From contig JACRET010000002.1 of the NCBI GenBank assembly GCA_016218105.1, positions 1 to 64,000 of the forward strand: a stretch of DNA of 64,000 bases, in the 5' to 3' direction. Within the stretch, counting starts at the first letter, position 1, and each line of letters starts with the position of its first letter. Positions 18,549-27,234 of this stretch are shown piece after piece. Made by a program: the position numbers and the translations under genes. The notes below the pieces were generated by a model that worked only from the letters and a program-made list of their open reading frames with translations, made no database searches and was not told the DNA's origin. The DNA comes from Deltaproteobacteria bacterium. GTDB lineage: Bacteria > Desulfobacterota > GWC2-55-46.

Positions 18549-18923
18549 ATGGCAAAGACCGCTGCATTTGACGAAACGCCGGTAACAGACCACGACAGGC
18601 TCGATTACGCCAGGAAGGTAACGATGGTTGTCTACGCGCTTCAGGCTGTCGGGCTTTTCATAGGCATCACCTACATTGCCGCCGTAATAATAAATTATTT
18701 AAAGGCCGACGACGTAAAGAACACCTGGCTGGAGTCCCATTTCAGATGGCAGATAAGGACCTTCTGGGCGAGCCTGATCATAGGGGTGATAGGCGTTCTG
18801 ATGTACCTCTTGCTTGTCGGATATCTGATAATAGTGGCTGACGGGGTATGGGTCGTTTACCGCATAATAAAGGGATTTCTGAGTCTTAAGGATAATAAAG
18901 AGATGTACAGGCGCGCCTTTTGA
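18549..18923 (+). CDS. DUF4870-like membrane protein
   Basis: 124 residues with three hydrophobic helices (about 32-52, 76-96, 98-112) and the phrase ESHFRWQIRTFW, typical of the DUF4870 / TIC20-like small membrane proteins. Function unknown. Monocistronic, with its own promoter and a repeat element downstream. Confidence 0.75.
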   Translation: MAKTAAFDETPVTDHDRLDYARKVTMVVYALQAVGLFIGITYIAAVIINYLKADDVKNTWLESHFRWQIRTFWASLIIGVIGVLMYLLLVGYLIIVADGVWVVYRIIKGFLSLKDNKEMYRRAF

Positions 18924-18939
18924 AGAGCAGATTGACCCG

Positions 18940-19076
18940 TTAGCAGGCTGCTGAAAAAGCTCCATCTGCTTCGTTGTCTTCGACGCTCGTCACTGCGGCG
19001 TACAGACAGCGCCTCATTCCTCGCTGTTTTTTAAACAGCCTGTATTAATTTTGGGTTTTTCAGCACCCTGTTAAAT
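18940..19076. repeat. MITE-like element, copy 1
   Basis: The ends are terminal inverted repeats: TTAGCAGGCTGCTGAAAAAGC at the left and GGGTTTTTCAGCACCCTGTTAAA at the right. The interior CATCTGCTTCGTTGTCTTCG, CGCTCGTCACTGCGGCGTA and GCCTCATTCCTCGCT recurs at 60633. No coding capacity. The right end supplies the TAA stop of the convergent MBL gene. Confidence 0.85.
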
Positions 19077-19829
19077 CTGTAACGTAAGGCCGTCATAAGC
19101 AAGCTCCACGCCTTTTGGAAGGGTTGCGTTGTCTTTACCGTAATCGATATTGTGGCCCAAGTGGGTAAGAACCGTCCTCTTGGGATTTAAAGCGGCGGAT
19201 GCGTCGATAGCCTGCTGTATGCTGAAGTGCGTGGGGTGGGGCTTGTACCTGAGCGCCCCTATTATAAGGAGCTCGACCCCTTTAAGCTTTTCCAGCGAAT
19301 GCTCCGGGATGCCGCTGCAATCCGTAAGATAGGCGGCGTTCCCGAACCTGTACCCGAAGATTGTCGCGGGGCCGTGTTGTATCTCGACGGGGGTAACGGT
19401 AATCCCGAAGAGTTCGAAGGCCGAGTCGATCACGGCCGTACGGAGATTGGGCTTCCATCCGTCGTTCAGGTCTTCCCTGAAGATATAATCGAACATCACA
19501 CGGATCCTGTCTATCGTATGCTCTCCGCCGTAGCACGGTATGGCACCGCCCTGGGCAAGGTTAAAAGCCCTCAGGTCGTCTATCCCGTGTATATGGTCGG
19601 CGTGAGGGTGCGTAAAGAGGACGGCGTCGATCCGCTCGATGCCGTTGGCAAGGGATTGCGCCCTCAGGTCTGTAGAGGTATCGATAAGGATGTTCTTCCC
19701 GTTTTCCTGTATAAGGATGGATGAGCGGGTGCGCTTGTTCCTTGGGTCAGTGGAGGAGCATGTCTGGCAGTGGCAGCCTATTACAGGCACACCGGTAGAG
19801 GTGCCGCAGCCGAAGATAGTTAGTCTCAT
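19071..19829 (-). CDS. MBL-fold metallohydrolase (PhnP-like)
   Basis: 252 residues. It has the zinc-binding HPHADH motif, a CxC...C cysteine cluster (GCHCQTC) near the N-terminus and GTSTGVP at the start. This is typical of the PhnP / cyclic-phosphodiesterase-like branch of metallo-beta-lactamase-fold proteins. Likely a phosphodiesterase; substrate unknown. Its last codons and stop lie inside the end of the MITE-like repeat. The spacer 19830-20030 shows nothing recognisable. Confidence 0.88.
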   Translation of the reverse strand: MRLTIFGCGTSTGVPVIGCHCQTCSSTDPRNKRTRSSILIQENGKNILIDTSTDLRAQSLANGIERIDAVLFTHPHADHIHGIDDLRAFNLAQGGAIPCYGGEHTIDRIRVMFDYIFREDLNDGWKPNLRTAVIDSAFELFGITVTPVEIQHGPATIFGYRFGNAAYLTDCSGIPEHSLEKLKGVELLIIGALRYKPHPTHFSIQQAIDASAALNPKRTVLTHLGHNIDYGKDNATLPKGVELAYDGLTLQI

Positions 19830-20030
19830 GTGATTTTAACGGATTGCCAAGGTTAATATAAGGGCAAAAAGAGGCAATATAACTTTTGAAAGAGAGCGTC
19901 TTGGCGATCCTCTTAAACTTCGAGGAGATAGGAACCCCTTACTGTGAAGGCCGTTTGGAAAACACCGGCTTTCAAGCCTGGCGACGAACAAATGCCCGTA
20001 ACGAAAACTTTGGTGCCGGCGAGAGGAGAC

Positions 20031-20264
20031 CTATTTCTTATACTCGCCTACCACGGTCAGCTCCGCCATGACCTCGTCGTCATGCGGCGCATCGGCCATG
20101 AAATCGGTCAGATCGCATCCTGAGTAGTGTTCGAAGTGCATGCCGTCTATGAACAAAGGGCTGTGGGTGACATCGTACACCTTCCCTTTATAAGCGATAT
20201 AAATCGGATTCGAGGGGGTGCTTCCATCGTATTTTTTGAGTTCAGCTTCGTCAAATATCTTCAT
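20031..20264 (-). CDS. Cytochrome b5-like domain protein
   Basis: 77 residues, single domain. IYIAYKGKVYDVTHSPLFIDG followed by HFEHYSGCDLTDFM and APHDDEV matches the small soluble bacterial cytochrome-b5-like proteins. H43/H46 and H60 are plausible haem ligands, but the classic HPGG is missing. It could bind haem or another hydrophobic ligand. It lies 3 bases from the M50 protease gene and is probably co-transcribed with it. Confidence 0.8.
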   Translation of the reverse strand: MKIFDEAELKKYDGSTPSNPIYIAYKGKVYDVTHSPLFIDGMHFEHYSGCDLTDFMADAPHDDEVMAELTVVGEYKK

Positions 20265-20266
20265 GG

Positions 20267-21145
20267 CTATACAATATAAAACGGCGTCGGCATGAATGTC
20301 AATATAAATACAATTATCGCGGCCGCTGTAACGGCCTTCCTCTTGCCGTCCATCGGGGAGTATTCATCCTCTATCGGCGGGTGCCACATGCCTATGACCG
20401 AGATGAGCGCCGCCCATATGAACCACCCTGTCCAGTTGAATATCCCAAGCACGACCAGGATGGCTATCATGGCCATCGAAAAGAGCCTGTGCTTCCTTCC
20501 GATAAGTGCGTAGACTATGTGGCCTCCGTCGAGTTGGCCTATCGGGAGAAGGTTCATTGCCGTGACGAACATGCCTATCCAGCCGGCGAACGCCACCGGA
20601 TGGAGCATCACGTCATATCCCTCCGGCATAGTACCGACCGTAATATATGTGAGGAACTTGAATATCAGGGATGAGCCGAGCGCCAGCACCTCCGTAGAAG
20701 GGGTGACAAGCATTACCGTGGAAAGCTCAAGCCCTATGGCGGTCACGATAAGGGCGACGGCAAAACCTGAGAGCGGGCCTGAGGCGCCTATGTCGACCAG
20801 GGCGCTCTTCGTGGTTATGGGGGATTTTATCTTTATTACCGCGCCGAAAGTGCCGATCATCGGCGGAAGCGGCGGCCCGGGGATGAACACAGGGAGCGTC
20901 GTGGAGACCCCGTGGCGCCTTGAGGCTATGAAGTGGCCCAGCTCATGGGTGCCCAGGATCAGGATCAGGGAGATAGAAAAAGGGATGCCCTTCGCGATAT
21001 CCCAGGGCGAATGGAGGATGTCGGCGCCTTGATAAAGGGCCCCGGCTGTTACGGTCGTTATTATTGTTATGACGAACAAGACCGACGGCAGAAGTATCTT
21101 CGGCCTTTCGAGTTTGTGTCTCATGGGATACGCGCGCTCATCCAT
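20267..21145 (-). CDS. M50 site-2-type intramembrane metalloprotease
   Basis: About 292 residues with seven or so hydrophobic helices. The zinc motif is THELGHF and the third ligand motif is LPIGQLDGGH. This is the family that cuts membrane-anchored regulators or signal peptides; the substrate is unknown. No PDZ domain. The start at 21145 (MDERAYPMRHK) has a GGGGGAAGG site and avoids overlap with the upstream gene; the longer ORF start would overlap it by 38 bases. Confidence 0.9.
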   Translation of the reverse strand: MDERAYPMRHKLERPKILLPSVLFVITIITTVTAGALYQGADILHSPWDIAKGIPFSISLILILGTHELGHFIASRRHGVSTTLPVFIPGPPLPPMIGTFGAVIKIKSPITTKSALVDIGASGPLSGFAVALIVTAIGLELSTVMLVTPSTEVLALGSSLIFKFLTYITVGTMPEGYDVMLHPVAFAGWIGMFVTAMNLLPIGQLDGGHIVYALIGRKHRLFSMAMIAILVVLGIFNWTGWFIWAALISVIGMWHPPIEDEYSPMDGKRKAVTAAAIIVFILTFMPTPFYIV

Positions 21146-21164
21146 TGACCTTCCCCCCTGATTA

Positions 21165-22223
21165 TCACCCCGGCCATGTGTTCCTGTTCTTGATGTATTC
21201 ATGATAGATCTCGACCATGGCTTGGCCGATGCTTAGAATAAGCGGCCCGGCTATGATGCCGATAAACCCGAAGACGTTGACGGCCCCGAGTATGCTGAAG
21301 AGAAGAAGCATCGGGTGAAGGTTTGTCTTGCCGCTTACTATAAAGGGGCGTAGCACGTTGTCGGCAAGCCCTATTACGAAAATACCCCAGAATACAAGGA
21401 TAGTCCCTTTTATGTAGCTCCCTATCACAAAGAGGTATATGGCGGCGGGCACCCAGATGATCGCGCTCCCGACGGTCGGGAGGAACGAGAAAAGAAACAT
21501 CACGAAGCTCCAGAGTATCGGGCCGGGAAGCGAGAGGAACCAGAAAGCGATGCCGCCGAGCGCGCCCTGCACAAGGCCCACAAGCACGCCGCCGTTTATG
21601 GTCGCGGTGATCACGGCTTTATTTTTTTCTATTATGCGGTCTTTATCCGTCTGGGCTAAAGGTATGACGTCCTTTATTATCGTAAAAAGGCTCTCTCCGT
21701 CCTTGAAAAGAAAATACATGGTAAAGAACGCGAGAAAGATGTTGAATACAAATCCGGTAAAGTTCTTTATGAAACCCTTGAGGCCCTCTCCCGCATAAGA
21801 GGCGGCGTCCCCGGCGAACCCCGCGAGAATGCCGTGCAGGTCGATGCCGGAGATATCCACATACCTTCCGATCAAACCTTCGAGATAAGTCATCAAACGC
21901 GAAGGCGACGGAGGCTGGCCTTCAGAGATCCCCCGTAGATAGCCCTCCGACCATTGGTAGAGGTTGAAAAGCTCGTTTGCGAGCGCGGCCCCTATAAGGG
22001 CCAGCGGTATAAGGATGAAGATCGCTATGGTAATGCACGCGATGATCGACGCGAGCGGTCTTCTTTTTGTTACTTTCCTAAGGAGCCATTGATAATAGGG
22101 ATAAAAAAGTATCGTCAGCACCGCGGCCCAGAATATAGGGATGAAAAAGGGCGCCATCACCAGATACATCAGATAGCCGATCAGGAGCGAGAGGAGGAGA
22201 GTTATCAGGTACTCTGATTTCAT
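21165..22223 (-). CDS. AI-2E family membrane permease
   Basis: 352 residues with paired N-terminal helices, a soluble middle stretch, and the signature FLPTVGSAIIWVPAAIYL plus LRPFIVSG...GAVNVFGFIGIIAGP near the C-terminus. Family members include TqsA and Na+/H+ antiporters, so the substrate cannot be named. It leads the three-gene minus-strand run with the protease and the b5-like gene. Confidence 0.92.
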   Translation of the reverse strand: MKSEYLITLLLSLLIGYLMYLVMAPFFIPIFWAAVLTILFYPYYQWLLRKVTKRRPLASIIACITIAIFILIPLALIGAALANELFNLYQWSEGYLRGISEGQPPSPSRLMTYLEGLIGRYVDISGIDLHGILAGFAGDAASYAGEGLKGFIKNFTGFVFNIFLAFFTMYFLFKDGESLFTIIKDVIPLAQTDKDRIIEKNKAVITATINGGVLVGLVQGALGGIAFWFLSLPGPILWSFVMFLFSFLPTVGSAIIWVPAAIYLFVIGSYIKGTILVFWGIFVIGLADNVLRPFIVSGKTNLHPMLLLFSILGAVNVFGFIGIIAGPLILSIGQAMVEIYHEYIKNRNTWPG

Positions 22224-22284
22224 ATGCCTGCTTGAGGCCGAGCCGTTAAAAAAAGGTTTTTTCTACAGGTAGACTGGTTTTTTT

Positions 22285-22313
22285 TTGCTTTTGCCACTCC
22301 TTCTCAGTATAAT
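22285..22313 (+). promoter_or_regulatory. Sigma70-type promoter for the PP-loop pair
   Basis: TTGCTT, 17 bases, TATAAT, in the divergent gap before the gene at 22367. Confidence 0.5.
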
Positions 22314-22366
22314 TATATTTTCTTAAATTACAAGGGTTTTTAAATGACGAGTGAGGTGTTGAAGAG

Positions 22367-23377
22367 ATGATCAGGGCAGTTGCGCTCCTTTCGGGGGGGC
22401 TGGACAGTACCCTTGCGGTTAAGATGATAATCGATCAGGGAATAGAGGTGCACGCGCTTAATTTTACGTCTTCGTTCTGCACCTGCAATCACGGCGGCGC
22501 CAAGGAGGGCGGCTGCAGGAGCGAGTCAAAGAGGGTCGCCGAGGAATTCGGCATTCCGATAAAGGTGCTGACCAAGGGGCTTGACTACATAGAGATCGTA
22601 AGGAACCCCAAGCACGGCTATGGCAAGGGCATAAACCCGTGCGTAGACTGCCGCGTATATATGTTCAGGCAGGCGAAAGAGTACATGAAGGAAATAGGCG
22701 CGTCTTTCATAATAACCGGCGAGGTGCTCGGGCAGAGGCCCATGAGCCAGAGGAAGGACGCCTTCAGGGTCATTGAAAGGGAGAGCGGGCTTGAAGGGCT
22801 CGTCTTAAGGCCTTTGAGCGCGAAGCAGCTTGAGCCGACCATACCTGAGAAGGAAGGCCTTGTAGACAGGGAAAAGCTCCTCGCGGTTCTTGGGAGGTCA
22901 AGGAAAGAGCAGATGGAATTGGCCGAGGAGCTTAATATAAACGATTACCCGTGCCCCTCGGGCGGGTGTCTGCTGACGGACAAGATATTCTCCAAGAAGG
23001 TAAGGGACCTCCTTGTCAATAAAAAGGATGTCACGAAGAAAGACCTCGTACTCCTGAAATCCGGGAGGCACTTCAGATATAAGGGCCTTAAGATAATAGT
23101 CGGTAGGAACGAGGCCGATAATATAAAGCTTAAGGCCATGCTCCAGGAAGGGGATATTCTCCTGGAGCCGATCGATTTTCCCGGCCCGGTAGCGGTCGTC
23201 TGCGGTAACGACAGAGAGGCGATAAGCTATGCCGGAAGCCTCATAATAAAATATGCCCTTGAGAAGGCCGGGGACAAGCGACGCGTCAAGGTAACAACCG
23301 CCGGAGGCGTACCTGAAGAGCTGGAGGTATCGGAACCATCGGCGGATACGCTTGTCGAGGAGACACGCGTATGCTAA
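22367..23377 (+). CDS. PP-loop ATPase, tRNA thiolation type (ThiI/MnmA-like) with NFACT-R-like tail
   Basis: 336 residues. The PP-loop is LLSGGLDSTLAV (residues 7-18), so it adenylates a substrate before sulfur transfer. Cysteines sit in CTCNHGG, NPCVDC and YPCPSGGC. After residue about 215 the sequence (KSGRHFRYKGLKIIVGRNEADN) resembles the NFACT-R domain found fused to such ATPases. These proteins are annotated as 4-thiouridine- or MnmA-like tRNA thiolases, and the exact modification is uncertain. It overlaps larE by seven bases. Confidence 0.8.
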   Translation: MIRAVALLSGGLDSTLAVKMIIDQGIEVHALNFTSSFCTCNHGGAKEGGCRSESKRVAEEFGIPIKVLTKGLDYIEIVRNPKHGYGKGINPCVDCRVYMFRQAKEYMKEIGASFIITGEVLGQRPMSQRKDAFRVIERESGLEGLVLRPLSAKQLEPTIPEKEGLVDREKLLAVLGRSRKEQMELAEELNINDYPCPSGGCLLTDKIFSKKVRDLLVNKKDVTKKDLVLLKSGRHFRYKGLKIIVGRNEADNIKLKAMLQEGDILLEPIDFPGPVAVVCGNDREAISYAGSLIIKYALEKAGDKRRVKVTTAGGVPEELEVSEPSADTLVEETRVC

Positions 23378-24237
23378 ACGGCGGCAAAGCGGTCTGCTCC
23401 AATGAAAATACGGCAGGGCTCCCGAAGGAAGATGCGAACCGCAAGCTTCTGCGGCTGAGGGAGATAATACGCTCGATGGGCTCCCTGCTGGTGGCCTTCT
23501 CCGGCGGCGTCGATTCGACATTTTTGCTTAAAGTCGCTTCCGATGTCCTCGGCAAAAAGGCCGCCGCCATCACCGCCACATCCCCCACTTACCCTGAGAG
23601 GGAATTTCAGGAGGCGAAGAGGCTCGCCTCTGAAATGGGGGTAAGGCACATAGTAGTCGAATCAAACGAGCTTCTTATCCCCAATTTTTCGGACAATACC
23701 GAGAAGAGGTGCTATTACTGCAAGAGCGAACTGTTCAAGATATCCACGGAGGAAGCCAGGGCGCTTGGCTTCAGCCATGTCGCCGACGGATCTAACGCCG
23801 ACGACCTGAACGATTACCGCCCCGGAAAAACAGCCGCGGGCGAGCTTGGGGTGAGGAGCCCTCTCCAGGAGGCCGGGCTTACAAAGGAAGAGATAAGGCT
23901 GTTCAGCAGGGAGATGAACCTCTCCACATGGGATAAACCGAGCTTCGCATGCCTCTCTTCGCGGTTCCCTTACGGGACGCAGATTACCGAGGAGCGGTTA
24001 GAGAAGGTCTCGGAAGGCGAAGACCTGCTGCGCGACCTTGGGTTTACCCAGTTCAGGGTCAGGTACCACGGCGAGACCGTAAGGATAGAGGTCGAGGCAA
24101 AGTCCATTGCGAGATTCCTCGATGAGGATCTGAGAAAGAAAGTGGTGGAGGGGTTCAAGGAGATCGGGTTTATATATGTGACCCTTGACCTTCAGGGTTA
24201 CAGGACAGGCTCGATGAACGAGGTGTTTGGGAGCTGA
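23371..24237 (+). CDS. larE: LarE-like ATP-dependent sacrificial sulfur transferase
   Basis: 288 residues. The PP-loop is AFSGGVDSTFLLK, followed by the LarE hallmarks KRCYYCKSELF, GSNADDLNDYRPG and FACLSSRFPYGTQIT. LarE makes the nickel-pincer cofactor of lactate racemase by giving up cysteine sulfur. No larA, larB or larC is in the window, so the cofactor partner must be elsewhere or the protein serves another thiolation. It is translationally coupled to the preceding PP-loop gene. Confidence 0.88.
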   Translation: MLNGGKAVCSNENTAGLPKEDANRKLLRLREIIRSMGSLLVAFSGGVDSTFLLKVASDVLGKKAAAITATSPTYPEREFQEAKRLASEMGVRHIVVESNELLIPNFSDNTEKRCYYCKSELFKISTEEARALGFSHVADGSNADDLNDYRPGKTAAGELGVRSPLQEAGLTKEEIRLFSREMNLSTWDKPSFACLSSRFPYGTQITEERLEKVSEGEDLLRDLGFTQFRVRYHGETVRIEVEAKSIARFLDEDLRKKVVEGFKEIGFIYVTLDLQGYRTGSMNEVFGS

Positions 24238-24278
24238 GACGGCGCCTGGGTGTTTGTAATTGTAATGGTAGGCTTGAT

Positions 24279-24314
24279 GTAGGGCCCGTTTAGGCTCATT
24301 GGGGAACGGTCCCT
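24279..24314 (+). repeat. GGGCCCGTT palindrome, copy 3 (degenerate)
   Basis: GTAGGGCCCGTTT and GGGAACGGTCCCTGC flank a longer loop. It lies in the gap between convergent larE and the cyclase-like gene and could serve as a terminator for both. Confidence 0.6.
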
Positions 24315-24323
24315 GCTGTTTTT

Positions 24324-27038
24324 CTACTTTTCCTCCGCCGCCTTCGCCTCTTCAAGCCATTTGTGGAAGTGGAATTTTACAAGCAATCTGAAGAATTCGC
24401 CCTCGGAGTTTATCATCTCATAAATGACCATCGGGGTGTTAGCCTCAAAGCCCTTAAATACGACCTCGCCGCTTCTGTAGAACGCCTCAATCCGCTCAAC
24501 CCCTTTTACGGCCTCTATCCCGAACCGGAACTCAAGCGTTGACGATGGAAAGAAGTATTGCTCCTGTATCGCGGGATCAAGCTCCCCGGCATCGACCGTC
24601 TTCTTGAAGAAAAACTTCGACCCGCGGGTCTCTTTTATATACGCCTCAAGGGCGTTGATGGAGAGGGCCTGTCCTTTGTTATAGATATCCGTATTGGATG
24701 ATATGAGCCTTAAGGAGCTGAACGTCTCTCCGGCGACGATCCTTTTAAGGTCGCTGTAGAATTCATTCGCCATTATCTGGGTCAGGGCCTGGGCGTTTTG
24801 CGGCTTTGCGTTTGTTATAAGTTTCTCAAAGGCGCTGTCGAGTTCAGGCGGTATCTTTACCGAATACACCCGGTCTATGTAAACGTCAAACGGATATTTT
24901 ACCTTCTGTCTTTTTTTGTTTTTTTCGTTCTCAAGGAGAACCTCAAGCTTCGCCCTGACCATCGGATTTCTGAACGTGCCGCGTGACGCCTCGTTGATCT
25001 TCTCTCCGATGGCGACCTTGACCGTATCGGAGAACCCTTCCCTGGATTCAATTACCGTAGTCTCGGCCTTTGCCCCGTATGAGATGAAAAGCCCCGCCTC
25101 AAGCTCGTTTTTGATGGCTGCTTCCAACTCGTCCCTGTATGTGTTCTCAAGCCTGTGCTCTTCTTCACCCAATGCGACGAGTTTCGACTCAACGCCCGGC
25201 TCTTTTTTTTCGAGGGCCTTGTTGAGTTCAGCCCTTTTCTGCTTCAGGGCTTCTTTCTTCTCCTCGAATAACGTATGAACCTCTTCGAGTATCTCGTCAT
25301 CCTTCCTTGGCGGGAGCTTTTGCATCAGCTGGTCCCTGTACCGCCTTATGATGACCTGAATATCCCTTGCGAGGGCGACAAGGTATGTGACCCCCCCGGA
25401 AAAGATAGCCGCGTCGCCCGGAAGATTCGTGAGGTTTATGCCGCGCTCATCCGATACCACTCCCATCCCGGCGCTGTACTGGCTGGCGGCGTTAAGGATG
25501 GGCCGGTAGAAGTACTCCTTCATGAACTCGGCCATGGCTATCTCCTTTACCTTGAGCGTCTTCCTGGTAAAGTCCTTCATGTCTATGAAGAGCTGGCCTT
25601 CTTCTTCGGTAGTGAGGGTCTTGAGTATCGGCCTTTCATCGGTAGAGAACCGGTAGAGCCTGCCTTTGTTATACTCCTCGACGAGCATGTTCTGGTTGTA
25701 TTCACCGCGCCGGTCGGCAAGGTAAGACCTCATAAGGCCTTCAAACCTTTCTATGCGGTCGTCGAACCGGCAGGCGTAATAACCTTCTATGACCGGTATT
25801 ATCGACTCAAATTCCTTTTTGGAGCTTTTTAACAGGGAGCCAAACATCGATTTCTTGCCGGTCAAAAGGGACTGCAGGGATGAAATCGCCCCGGACCTTT
25901 GCGCGTCCTGAGTGAATTTTCTTTTAATTTCCTCAAGCGCCTTTATAAGCGTCGCGGCGGTCTTATGGTCTGAGAGGACGTTTCTTATCAGTCTGTCTTC
26001 ATTCAGCAGTTCATAGAGTATCGACTGCGCCTCTGTGCCGGGGATGTCGAACCCGGTCAGATATCTGAGCGCCTCTTCCCTGAACCGCACGATTTCGTAC
26101 TGGGTTTTGAGCATATCGAGGAGGTCTGACTGGCCCTTTATCGCGTCGGACGCGGAACCGATGAGCTGCTGAGAAGACAGGTCAGGGGCAAGGTCAGGGA
26201 TGAGTTTTGATAAGGCGTCGTATGTTTCAGTATTGATCCCGTAAGGGTTCAGGGTAAGGGACAGGAGATTTTGAGGTATGGAGAGAAGAGATTTCGGGAC
26301 GACAGCGGAGGTAAGGAGCGTGTCTATGGAGCTGCTATAGCAGGTTGCCCCCTGGGCCTTGAGATTATCAAGCGTCGACCTTAAGCTCGCCTTGAGGGCC
26401 GTGAAGATCGCCATGCCCACGGCAAGGTCTATTTTTTCATAGCTCAAGCCTTTGATCCTCAAGCCCTTGATCTTTTCTTTATTCTTCTTGACCGCGCTGA
26501 TGATGGATAGGAGCGCAAGATACGATGTCTTCTCTTCGCCTCCGTGCCAGGCCTCATCCTTCAGGGATTTTTCGATTATCCCGGAAGTCCATTTCAAGAA
26601 CTTCTTCCCGTGGCCGTCGCCTGAAAGCCAGCCTGAAAGCAGGTTGCTGTCAAGATAGGGGGTCGTCTCTATTATCGCCTCAGCCAGCCTCTTCTCGATC
26701 GAATCGGATATGAAGATATCCGTCCTGAAGGACTTATCTTTTATGAACGTTGTCGTGAAGAGCACAGGGGCGGCGTCTTTGCGGCCCTCTGCCGAGGGAG
26801 GCTCGTAACGCTTTATCATCAGCGCTACAAGGGCCTGGATGGCCTTTTCTATGACGGCTTCGTCATCGGCTCCCATATGGAACGGGATCTTGAGTTCCGG
26901 CATCGTCTCGCCGTGCTTGAAACGAAGCGATTTCGGCTCCAGCGTCCAGGGCTTGCCGTTTGGCACGTCAAGGCGCATCTTGATAAGCGCGTCGAGCGCC
27001 GAAAGGCGTTCTTTGTTATAGCCGTCAGACATGGGCAC
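24324..27038 (-). CDS. Large protein with split class III nucleotidyl-cyclase-like domain
   Basis: 904 residues, no signal peptide or membrane helix. The first 475 residues are mostly helical and match nothing I know. Residues about 480-690 read like a class III adenylate/guanylate cyclase. LFIDMKDFT (483-491) holds metal-binding-type D486, LPGDAAIF holds D542, and VAIGEKINEASRG holds the N682-x3-R686 pair. The two halves are separated by about 90 residues of coiled coil (557-645), longer than in normal cyclases. Purine-specifying positions are non-standard (N538 where Lys is usual, V675 where Asp is usual). The C-terminal 200 residues are unassigned. Function is inferred only. Confidence 0.65.
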   Translation of the reverse strand: MPMSDGYNKERLSALDALIKMRLDVPNGKPWTLEPKSLRFKHGETMPELKIPFHMGADDEAVIEKAIQALVALMIKRYEPPSAEGRKDAAPVLFTTTFIKDKSFRTDIFISDSIEKRLAEAIIETTPYLDSNLLSGWLSGDGHGKKFLKWTSGIIEKSLKDEAWHGGEEKTSYLALLSIISAVKKNKEKIKGLRIKGLSYEKIDLAVGMAIFTALKASLRSTLDNLKAQGATCYSSSIDTLLTSAVVPKSLLSIPQNLLSLTLNPYGINTETYDALSKLIPDLAPDLSSQQLIGSASDAIKGQSDLLDMLKTQYEIVRFREEALRYLTGFDIPGTEAQSILYELLNEDRLIRNVLSDHKTAATLIKALEEIKRKFTQDAQRSGAISSLQSLLTGKKSMFGSLLKSSKKEFESIIPVIEGYYACRFDDRIERFEGLMRSYLADRRGEYNQNMLVEEYNKGRLYRFSTDERPILKTLTTEEEGQLFIDMKDFTRKTLKVKEIAMAEFMKEYFYRPILNAASQYSAGMGVVSDERGINLTNLPGDAAIFSGGVTYLVALARDIQVIIRRYRDQLMQKLPPRKDDEILEEVHTLFEEKKEALKQKRAELNKALEKKEPGVESKLVALGEEEHRLENTYRDELEAAIKNELEAGLFISYGAKAETTVIESREGFSDTVKVAIGEKINEASRGTFRNPMVRAKLEVLLENEKNKKRQKVKYPFDVYIDRVYSVKIPPELDSAFEKLITNAKPQNAQALTQIMANEFYSDLKRIVAGETFSSLRLISSNTDIYNKGQALSINALEAYIKETRGSKFFFKKTVDAGELDPAIQEQYFFPSSTLEFRFGIEAVKGVERIEAFYRSGEVVFKGFEANTPMVIYEMINSEGEFFRLLVKFHFHKWLEEAKAAEEK

Positions 27039-27234
27039 CTGCTTTTTTTATGAAAATCATATGGATTTCAGTACTTTTTTAAAGCTTATAATAAATAAGA
27101 GGTTAAATCAAGGGCGCAAGTCACAAAGGATAATCCTTGTATGTTCCTTTCAAAATAGTTAAAATAACGTAGTTCTGACGGCAGGTTACAAAATCCTTAA
27201 AACTTAGGGACGTCTCTCCGGGCAGAGGGGCTTC

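Noticed and set aside
19886-20071. 61 aa plus-strand ORF
   Set aside because: Runs into the opposite-strand b5-like gene, begins with TTG, no family resemblance.
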